Shown here: positions 22,701-34,200 of the stretch, piece by piece
Numbering within the stretch: the stretch's first letter is position 1
How the letters are laid out: each line of letters begins with the position of its first letter
NCBI GenBank assembly: GCA_023101885.1
Contig: JALPQD010000829.1
Span: 434,001 to 498,000 of the forward strand
Reading direction: 5' to 3'
DNA from: Typhlomys cinereus
Taxonomy: Eukaryota; Chordata; Mammalia; Rodentia; Platacanthomyidae
Length of the DNA: 64,000 nt
Made by a program: the position numbers and the translations under genes
Notes under the pieces: model-generated
Databases searched by the model: none
Seen by the model: only the letters and a program-made list of their open reading frames with translations
What the model was told of the DNA's origin: nothing

Positions 22701-25700
22701 CTGCTGGCCTCCTGCTCCTGTTGCTGTGCCTTTTTGCCTGCCGCTATGTGTCCCCTGTCATGATGAATTCTAACCCTCTGGGCAGTTAAGCCACACAATA
22801 ACTCCTGCCTCCCTCAAGCTGCTTGGGTCAGAGGATTAACTGGCAAAGTAGAAGACCGAGCTTCTGGTGTGTGAAGGAGGCACTTGGGAGAAAAGTGGCA
22901 AGAATGGGTGGATGAGAGTCCTGAAAACATCTTCCACTCTCAGCTCACAGGCTTCGAGGTCCCCGGACATGCAGAGCCTGAGCAGACAGTGGGCTTCTTT
23001 CCTTCTTACTTTCCTTTGTTTCTCTTATAAAGTTACCTTCTCTGTTGCTGTGAGACCATACTCTCATACAACTTATGGGAAGAAAAGGAGATTTACTTGG
23101 CTTACGATTCCAGAGGGCATGATATGGTCTATTGTAGCAGGAATCGCACAGCAGAAGCTTGAAGGCAGAAGCAGGAAGGCTGGGTCAGGTCACTGCAGCC
23201 AACTCGCAGGCAGAGGGCACAAGCTGCCTGGAAGCAGGGCTGGCCAGTACCCTCAAGGTCTGTACTGGAACAGGCAAGGCCTACCTCCTAAAGGTGCCAA
23301 AGCTTCCAAACATTAACACCGACTCAGGATTCAACCACATGAGCCTTTGGGGGACAACTCCCATTCAAACCAGGACATTTTCTTCTTTTTTTTTTCTTTG
23401 AGACGTTTCAGGTATCACAGGCTGACCTTAAAACGTGTTGTGTAGCTGAGGACTAATCTGGTCCTTCTGTTGGCATCTCCTGCATGCAAACCTGGGGCCT
23501 GAGTGTGATCCCTGGAGCCCACACAGTGGAAGGACTTTCCAAATGCACACTGTGACGGTGCACACCGTGACGGAGCACGCTGACGGTGCACACCGTGACG
23601 GAGCACGCTGACGGAGCACACTGATGGAGCACGCTGATGGAGCACACTGTGACAGGGCACACTGATGGAGCACACTGATGGAGCACACTGATGGAGCACA
23701 CTGTGACAGGGCACACTGACGGGGCACACTGACGGGGCACACTGACGGAGCACACTGACGGAGCACACTGACGGAGCACACTGGTGGAGCACACTGGTGG
23801 AGCACACTGGTGGAGCACACTGGTGGAGCACACTGGTGGAGCACACTGACGGGGCACACTGTGATGGTCTATACTGGGACGATGCATACTGTGATAGCAT
23901 ATATCTGCTTTTTCTCTCTTTCAAATAAATACATTTTTAATTAAAGAAAAAAAGACTGGCATTTATTGTGCATTACCAGATGCCCTGTTAAAGCATCAGC
24001 CGCATCGTCTCAATTACAGTAACAACTTTTCAGAGTAGAAAAGATCAAAGCCTGAGGCATGAGCCACTGGAGTGACGGGTGTGTCGGTAACTGGCAGAGC
24101 CGAGACTCAAACTCAACCTGTTGGCAGCTGCACCACGGCAGGGCTGCTCTTACTTGCAGGGGACCTCAGGAGACAGACACCTCAGACAAATGTGACTGTG
24201 CTCGTCCCGCCCTCCCAGAAAGCTCCGAACTGCCATCTGCTCCATTTAGGATCGGTTATGCTACTCGTGAGCAGTTCAAATTCCAGCTCTAGCCCAGACT
24301 GGAAATCTCATTCCAACATGCTACCTTGGTTTTCCCACGAAATCATCTGCTACACTGATGCTCTCAAAGAGCTTTACGTAAAGGTACTTACATGTGTGTG
24401 GTACTGTTTGACCCACCACTAAACTATTTCATGCAAAGCAGTGGATTCCCAGCAGCCTCAGTGTTGTGAGAGGACACACGTATCTTGTCCAGCCCAGAGT
24501 ACAGTACTTACCAGCATCCTGGTACTGCTGGTAGAGTTCAGAACTTACCGGCATCCTGGTACTGCTGGTACGCTGGGTCACTGTCTCCCTGGAAGACGCC
24601 AATGATGATGACGTCATCTCCATCCTTTAGTAACTCCTGGACCCGCTTCAGGTTCAGAATTTCCTTTGAAGGAGGTCCCGACTGCTCGATCATGTAGTCA
24701 ACAATTCTAGGAACAGAGTATATGCTTGAGGAAAGTCCTGGAAGCTGCCTGCATCTTCCGGTTTCCAGCACGTAAGGGCAGCCCCCTTCTCCCACGATAA
24801 AAGGAAGGAGGCAGACATACCATATTTCTCTCGTGGACCATTGTAGTCAAAAGGTCTTCCTTTGCGGAAAATTTTCAGAGTTGGGTAGCCAGAGACATCG
24901 AACCTCTTGGCAAGGTCTGTTTCTGCCGTGGCATCGACTTTGGCCAGGGGGATTGGGGGTGAGCGCTTGCTGAGCTCCTTGGCCGCCTTCTCGTACTCGG
25001 GAGCAAGCTTCTTGCAGTGTCCACACCTGCCCGAAAACAGCCAGTCCCATGAGCCTCGCGCAGTATGGGCAAATGTACCAACTAAAGCAGGTGCGCATCA
25101 GCCTGTGGCCTTGGGATGTTTCCCAGGCGAGGGTGCCACATCAGGCCCTGGAGACATGCCAACAACCACACGATGTGAGTCTGCCAGCACGGCACTGAGG
25201 TGCAAGGAGTGTGTGCCCGAGGGCACAGGAGCACTACAATAACACTACGACTACAACAGTAAAATGTAGGAAAACGCAGGAAGATTTTCTTGCTTAGCGA
25301 GTGGGGTCATTACAGGTTGGGGACAGTGTCCCAAGAGCAGGTGACAGCGAGCTGGAATGTGAGTGGCAGGAAGTAGTCACACAGAAGCCACAAGGGCGCA
25401 GCGAGGAACAGTGTGAACATGACGGTGTGACAAACTTTCACTCTACAAACCAAGAGCAGCAGATGGACGTGAGCAGAGGTACTTGGAGTGAGAACTACTG
25501 CACGTCCTCTGGCCTGTCGAGAGCCCACATTCAAGCTCAGCGGAAGAACGTGTCCCTTGTCATACTTCAGAGTTTAACTTCTAGCAGAGTACGTACATAC
25601 ACCATTAAACAAAGCACAATCAATAGAAAATACTGAAAAACTAAAATAACAGGCTGCCTCAAAAGCAAAAGGATCTGAGTTTAAACCCGCCAAATACATA

Positions 25701-26448
25701 TAAAATATCTGCCTTAAATTCCAACCCGGAAAGGCAGAGTCTGAGAAACCCCAGAGAAAGCAATAAGGTGGAAGAGCCATCCAGGATGACTCTAGATGCC
25801 ACCCTTGGGCCTCCACAAGCACACACATTCAACTGCCCTCTTGTAAACATGCCCCCATACAAGCACATGTGTACACACTCACATACATGCAAAAAACATG
25901 TAAAAAACTTAAAATAGTCTGTCAACTCCACAAAACCCAACAGCTCGCACCTGGCTAAGGCCTCACACACCCCAGCTCTCAGTCCTCCTAGTTAAAATGG
26001 TCTTGTCTAGGTCCTTGGGAAATGCAAGTGAATTCAGGGGTACATATTACACTACTTGCAAACCACCTGAAAGTAAAGGACAACTCGCCTCCTAAAGATC
26101 ATAGAAGGATGAACGTGCTCACCAGCCCCAATGCAAAAGAGCTTTTTAAGTGCGCGTGTGCATGTGTGTGTGCGTGTGTGTGTGCGCGCGCGTACGTGTG
26201 TCCCTCTGGAGGATCAAGGGTGACTTTGGGTACCATCTTGGATTGCTTCTACTTCTTCTTGCTTCGCTCTGGGATTTCCCAGGCTCCGCCCACCAAGGCT
26301 GGAGTACAGGCCGCTGCTGTTTCTGCTTCTGACTGGCTTTAAATGGGATCTGGAATCCAAATTCAGGACTTCCAGCTTGGGAGGCAAAGTCTTAATCCCT
26401 GAGCTCTCTCCACTCGAGTGTTTTTTTTTTGGCGGGGGGTGTTTTCGT

Positions 26449-26485
<37 letters not shown>

Positions 26486-29400
26486 TGTTTAAACAAGCAA
26501 GAGATGGCATACAAGGAACAGGATCTGCCAGTCCTAGCTCCTGAATGGTCAGGAACCGGAATCCATGAAGCAGCCCACCAGCACACCATACGCTCCTTCC
26601 TACACCCACTGCTTCTACTCCCTACAGCAGAGCAAAGCAGCAAAACAAAGTCATCTTTCCAACATTGAAAAAGGCTGGAAAGAGGGTGACGTAGACCTCT
26701 TTGCTCCACCCAATAACGGCATTTTTCTTATTTCTCTCCCAATTCATTTTCCCGCCCATCAATTCTCAGCAGTGTACCCAGCAGTGAACTCCTCCTCAAC
26801 ATAACCAACAGTGAGCAGACGTATTTGTTTTAACTGCACGACTTGGGCTCACGGCGCCTTGGCAGCTCGCTGTGCACGAAGCACAGCCTCTCTGTAACGC
26901 CAGGTCTACAGACTCCTTCGTTCTCCTGTGGATTCCTCGGGCTTCCCATCCACAGAACACAACCACTCTATGCTCACACTCCTGACTCACCCCGCTGGTC
27001 TCCACTCCAGTCTGCACATCCGTTTTGACAAATACCAGACTTGATAAGAAATTGGAACCACCAGCCAAGGAGTGATGAATTTACCAAACGAATAGCTACA
27101 AACCACTTCCTGTTAATTAGAGGTTCCCGGAGCTCTGCTTTGCAGACTTTCTCCAGTTCTCTGTCTAAAGCTGATCTCCCAGCACTTAGAGGACAGGCAG
27201 AGACAGGTGCAGCTAGGCTACACTGGAAGACTTTTTTTAAGTGGGTATGTGTGTGTTTGCCTGTGGCGGTTCAAGGGTACTTTAGGATCATCCTGGATTG
27301 CTCCACCTTTATACTGCTTTGATCTGAGGTTTCCCAGGCTCCATCTTCTGGGCCAGAAGTGCAGGTTACCACCTTCTCCGTCTCACATTTTTGTAATTTT
27401 ATCTTTTTTTCGGTGCTGGGGACCGAACCCAGGGCCTTGCGCTTGCTAAGCAAGCGCTCTACCACTGAGCTAAATCCCCAACCCCCATCTCACGTTTTTA
27501 AGTGAGAATTGGGAATGTGAATTCAGGTCCTTTATCTTATTTTAATTTTGCCTGTGTATTGTGTATCAGAGGGCACTGTGTGTCCCTATGGAGGCCCGAG
27601 GGTGCTTTCAGGAATCAGCCTGGTTTACTTCTACTTCCTGTTTGCCTGGCTCCCGAGTTTCTCAGGCTCCGCCCTCCAGGACCTGAAGCACAGGCTGCTG
27701 CCATTTCTGTCTGGCATTTACATGGGATCTGTATCTGAACTCAGGATCTTCTGCTTATGAGGCAGAGACTTAACCCCTGTGCCATCTCTCCTGTCCTAAA
27801 TTTAAGTCCTTTTGCTTGCAAAGCAAAGGCTTAACCCTTGAGCTATTTCTCTATCTTTAAAAAAACAAACAACAACAAAAAACCCACAAAAACCAAAACA
27901 AAACCGGGATTAGCGTGAGCTCAGCAGGTAAGGAACCTGACTCAGAAACTGGAAAACTAAATTCAGTGTCGGAGAGTCCATATGTAGACTTCTGAAGTCT
28001 TCCTCTGACCTCCAGTGTGCCAGGCCTGCAGTACACGTCCCATCACTCGCCCTCTCCTTTCCGCAAATAATATTTTTAAAAATTGCTCTGTTCGGAGACT
28101 GGAGAGATGGCTTAGGGGTTAAGACTGTCTCGAAAGCAGAAGGTCCTGAGTTCGGATCCCAGGTGCCACGTGGAACCTGTGGCGACTTGCATGTCCAGCC
28201 CTGGTGGGAGAGCCTTGGAAATCCCACAGCAAAGCAAAAAGGAGGTAGAAACAATCCAGGATGGTTCCTGAAGTCATCCTTGGTCCTCCACAGGGACACA
28301 CAGTGCTCTGACATACACACACACAATTTTTTTTTTAATTGCTCTGTTCACCGTGACTGCCCCTCTGAGCTTTTTGGGAAATCCACATGTAGCAACTTTT
28401 AGTTTCTCATTTTTTCTGGTATCTTCATTCTTTTTGGTCCATTTTCCCCCAAGAGGAGAGAATCTATACCTTCCACACTCATTCCTATATGCCAGTTATA
28501 ACCATTCCTCTTGGTGCCTCAACATCACTGCGTCCACCTCAGCCCTCCAGGGTACTGAAAAAACGTCATTATGAAACTAAACTCCATCTTACCACGGGGC
28601 ATAGAACTCAACCAGAATGATGTCTGCGTCATTGACAACTTCATCAAAGTTATCTTTGGTCAACACAAGGGTAACTTCCGGTGGAGGTGTCCAGTTGGGC
28701 TGAGAAACTTCTTTGACTTTAGCAACAATTTCTGGGAAAAAGAAAACACAACAGAAGCGAATGAGACTGAACACACAGAACCCGACCCCAGCTGCCAGGC
28801 AGTGAACACTCCAGACCTCGTGTGCCCCATGTAAAAATGCCAGGCAGATGTGGCAGCAGCCTACAATTCTGGCCCTGGAAAGTGGAATCCAGGGCACCCC
28901 AGAGCAAACCAGTAAGGAGGCAGAGCAATCTGGGATGACTCCTGATGTCACCCTTGGGACTCTATAGCGCACACTCAAGTGAACTCTTGCATACATGCAC
29001 GTGTACACACACATTCAAAGAAGGAAAGAAACCCTTCCCACTCCAGCTCGAGAGCGCCATGGTCCAGAATGCTGCGGTACTCTCCAAAAAAGGGAGAATG
29101 ATCTCAACCAGGTATCCCAAGCTCTGGGGAAGCCAGCCCCAGATCTACCTACCTTGCTTTTCCCTTTATTACCCCCACCCTCACATCCCCAGCGGCTCAG
29201 ACGACTCCTCACCTTCCTGGGTCCTCGGACCCTCGTAATCAACAGCCTGTCCCTTCTTCAGGATCTTGATGGTGGGATAGCCACTCACGTCAAACCTGCC
29301 GGCCAGCATGGACGCCGAGGTGGCGTCGATCTTGGCAACGGCAATAGGAGGATCATTCTCCTTCAAGGCACTGGCAATTTTTTCATATTCTGGAGCAAAC

Positions 29401-31172
29401 TGCTTACAATGGCCACACCTAAGAATTAAGTTTAAGGAAGAAAGAAATTATATCCACAGAGACTGAAATCCAGATACTAAAAAGTGGAGACTTTAGCAAA
29501 GGCTTACAGTTAGGAGAGATTATCATACAAGAGAGAATTAGAGCCTCAGACACATACTTAACTCTAAATCTAAACCACTGTTTCCCTTTATAGCCCGTCC
29601 TTCATATCGACAAGTTCCATATTCAGATTCGGCCAACTGTGGATCAAGAGCATTATTTTTTAAACAGGGTCAAGAGCTGTGGAGATGGCTGAGTGGTCAA
29701 AGAGCTTGTCAAACAAGCGAAAGGACTGGAATTCAAACCCTCCTCCAGATCGCACATGAAATGCCGGTAGGTTGGCAGCCCTCCTATAATTCTACTCTGG
29801 AAAGGTAAAGCTAGGTATCTCCAGAACAAACTGGGTAGCCAAATTAGGTCTATTGGCGAGCTTTGACTAGATTAGGAACCCAGTCTCAAGGACTAAGGTG
29901 AGATCAAGAACAACTCCTGATATCAATCTTGGGCGCGTGCGCACATGCGCACACACACGCGTACTTTCACACATGCAAGTGTACACATTTTGCACCCCCC
30001 CCACAAATAGAAAAAATAAGTGAAACAAGACAAAATGGATATAGTTAGCAATACAATGTTTGCCTAGAATGCAAGCCCTGAGTCTGATCCTCTCGTACTG
30101 CAGAAAACAAACAAAAAAATAAGCAGACCATATCAGATTTATTTATCCTCACTATTCTCTGAATGGTGTACACAACTACTTGATATGTTGTGCTAGGAAT
30201 TATAAATAACTCAAAGATGATTTTAAAATGTAAGACGGCATATACAGGTCACATGTAAACACTGCACATTTTATATAAGGCACTAAATCACCTATGAATT
30301 TTGCTGTCTATGGAGAATGAGAAAACAAAACGACTCAGACACTGAAGAATGAATCGGTGTGTTAAGTCTCTCAAAGCTTTGGTCGGTGACCGTCAAGGAG
30401 TCTGTGAGGTGAACATTCTTCACATAGTCTCTGCACAGAGTCTTTCATTCTCACTCTGAGTATATAGTAGAGTTTTCCAGAGGTTTCCTGTCTTACAAAG
30501 ACATTAGTATTCTGATGTTGACACAAAATAGGTTGCTGTTTCTAAAAGATGATCTACTGGGAGCTGGGGAGACGACTCAGTGGTTAAAGCTTTTTGTCTT
30601 AGAAGCCAAGGAACCTGAGTTCTGCTCCCAGATTCCACATAAACATACTGGGCAGCTGTGGCAGTCTGCCTATAATTCTAGCCTTAGAAGTGGAGCCCTG
30701 TATCTCATACCCCACCCGCATCGCATGCACATGAGACTCTCTCTCTCTCTCACTCATATACACACAAAGAAAAAAAAAAGGAAAAAATTATCTACTAGGA
30801 CAGGAGGTACTGCTCAGAAGTAAAACACTTGCCTAACATGCGCAGGGCTCTAGGTTTAATTCCCAGCATGATAATATGAACGTTGCTAGAAATGAACTAC
30901 TTTTTTTCAGTTTGATTTCTAATGTGACATATACTTACAAACACTACATAAAAACTCTTTTGGGGGGCTGGAGAGGTGGCTCAGGGGTTGAGCCTCTGCC
31001 TTGCAGGCGGAAGGTCCTGAGTTCGGATCCTAGACCCCACGTATAGACGCCAGGCAGAAGCGGGGGCGGCCTGCTTTTCTGGTCCTGGTAGGGCAGAGCC
31101 TGTGAATCCCGGGACAGAGTAAACAAGGAGGAGGTGGAGGTGTCCATGGTGGTTCCCGAATTCGCCCGTGGT

Positions 31173-31222
<50 letters not shown>

Positions 31223-34200
31223 ATTAAAAAAAAATTTTTTTTAAAAAGATCAATTAAAAAAAAAAACTCTTTTGGATTCTCTATTTGAGTGCTAATAACT
31301 TGCAATAAGAAAACACAGAAATAGCTGCTGTACAAAATATGATCAATTAGTATAACTTCACAGATCTGGTAAAAGAATAATTAAAATGCTTATTTAAAAA
31401 AAATACAAAATGGGTTGGAGAGATGGCTCAGGAATTAAGACTCTGTCTCACAAGCAGAAGGTCTTGTGTTTGGATCTCAGGTCCTACATAAAGACACCAG
31501 GTGGAAATGGCAGCAGCCCGCACTTCTGGCCTTGGTGGACAGAGCCTGGAAAACCCCAGAAGGAAGCAAAAAGAAGTAGAAACAATCTAATATGATTCCC
31601 AAAAATCTCTCTTGGTCCCTCCGATATATATACACGGTGCCTTCTAATACATACATACATACATACAAACACACGCATATAAAATATATAAATAAAATAA
31701 AAATCTAAAAAATATACAAAACACACTTGCACTGGGGCCCACGAGATGGCTCAGTGATTTAAGGTGCTTGCCTGGCAACCTGAGTTCAATGCCAATGTGG
31801 AAGAAGAGAACTAATTTTTGATCGTTCTGACCTCCATAAACGTACGACAGCATACTTGTCTTCATTTAAAATTAATACTTAAAAAGATAAATCAGAAAAT
31901 ATTTCATGCTTACACATCACGCCTGGACAAATAAAGAGAAGAGAATATTATTTTGTCTCAGGAGTTCAATTTAGAGGACAGGGGAAAGAGAACAGAACAA
32001 AAAGGATTAAAGACACAAAACAGCATGAAGAGCAAGGTGGATGGAACCTGAGCCAAGGGCCTGGCTGGAGGGTGAAACAGGAAAGAAGCTGTGCTCTTGT
32101 TTTCCCAGGGGCGGTGAAAAAACAAAACCAAACAAGACAAGAGTGACAGGCAGGTGACACCCTCCCTGCAGCTGGGCAGCAGCAGTTCATGACCTGCTCT
32201 GAACGAGACGACCATGATGCCAGCCTGGCTCCAGGCACCTGATGCCAGCTGGAGGAACATCCGAGTTCTCGCAGCCTGGCCCCCGCTCCCGCAGCTGGGA
32301 CCTGGGTTACTTGAGTACCCAGCAGACTGTGTAGAGGTTGTTTAGCTGTAAAAAACAAACAAAAGCCCTAAAATGTGATCCTACCATGGTGCGTAGAACT
32401 CCAGGAGCACCGTGTCTTTGTCAGCCACGAAGTTGTCAAAGTTCGCATCGTTTAGGACCAGGACGCCATTTTCTTCCTTAACTTCCAAGTCGTCGTCATC
32501 ATCATCTTCTTCTTCCTCATCTTCATCCTCAATTGCATTTTCTGTATCTGAAACATCTGACCAGAAAATACCCAGCCTGGTTAGGAAACTGCTGGCTCCC
32601 CTTTAAAACTATGCCAGAACCCCAAAGCCTCAAAATAAGAATTGTCCATGAGTATAAATTCTCATCTTGGAAGCTCTATTCAGCGTCGGCACATTTACTA
32701 TTTCTTAACATCATTTACTCGAGACAGATGAGAGTGCCAACATGAGCCAGGGTCGTCCCCTTTCACCACGTCGGCGGCGGGGACAGAACTTATGTTGCCA
32801 GGTCAGCATGAAGGAGTCTGTCTGTGCTGAGCTATCTCATACCCTGCACGACTCTCTAGATTCTACGCAAGGGTGCATACGATTGACAGATGTTTGAAAG
32901 CTATCGTTCTAGAATTTAAGGTCCAAGGACTCGGGAGGTGGGAGCTGAGGGCCTCTAGACTCAAGGACCCCTGTACTGTTCTGTTTCTACAGGAAAAACC
33001 TCGATGATGCTTCCCCGGGCACAGACTACCTGCCTGGTCCCCCAAAACCATACAGGAAACCCATTTCCAAGGACGCATGTTAAGTTCTACTCCTGATAGG
33101 GTGTGACATTTTACCTCATAATCTTACCTCTCGTCCTTGAGGGAAAGGCTGGGGGAAGAAGGTGGGAACCACATTTTCAAAGAAAGTCACCTTTGAATGA
33201 TACTCAAGGTGAAAGACATTTTGAAATGACGACTCTATAGATTGATGGAACTTTTAGTAATTTTTTTTTTTTTTGGCCAAACTTCAGATACAAGTGACCG
33301 TGGAATCCCAGCTCTTCCTAACTAGTTTTTCAACCTACTGACATAGCAGTAAAGATTCGTGTGCAACAAACATCATTATTCCGTTCACTCTGCAGTCAGA
33401 CTGCTTCAAGGGACAATTCTTTTTTCTGGAGCTGCTTTCCAGGAGCTCAACCAGTAACCGTGCGTCACTACTGGGCACTGTGAGAACACGTGAGGCCTGA
33501 AAAGCGGTCCCCAACTCCAGGACGCTCTGGACCTGCGGACTGTGTTAGCTCTTCAATGCTGACCCCGTGCTGCATCTACGCGGCTGCTCTGCCGTCACTC
33601 CAGCTCTGCGGCTGCTGGAATAGGTTAGATCATTATCACTGGAATTTACCAAGCTGCAAGATACGCTAAAAAGCCCACCTTCACTTCCGCACTAGTTTCA
33701 CTTCACTCACTCTTTCCTCCCTATCCACCTGAGCACTCCCTCTCCCCAACTTAGGTCTGCATCCTTCCTTTGTTGGAAGTAGGCAAAATAGCTGTAAATG
33801 CCCAGGCTTTCGGAGAGAAACCAAGCTGGCCTGTGATTCTCTTGCCCACTGATTGATTCCTCCCTCTGACCGGGACCAGCGGACGCTGGAGGCTTGAGAA
33901 GCTCCAGGGACCAGACCCTCAGTATGCAAGCAGGACGGAGTGCAGAGCTGGCTCCACCAGGGTCTCCCTGCAGCTTCAGAAGGATTGGCCTCCTCGCCCT
34001 GCCGAATGGCCCAGGACTCCCAGGGTTTTCCTGTCTCTCTGCTCAAGTCTTTCTAGAGCAGTAAAGACGGTGCGAAGTCTGCTCTCGGGCACTCAGAAAA
34101 TGGCGAAAGGTCTACTGACATGTTTTTCAGAAAGAACAGTAATGAAGTCAAAATAAACATGTCAAAACATGCTTTTAACCAAAGCCAGTGGTAACTAATT

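Noticed and set aside
23415..23924. 169-codon Cys/Ser/Pro/Val repeat protein
   Set aside because: A 15-bp minisatellite inside a PDIA4 intron keeps all frames open; not a gene.
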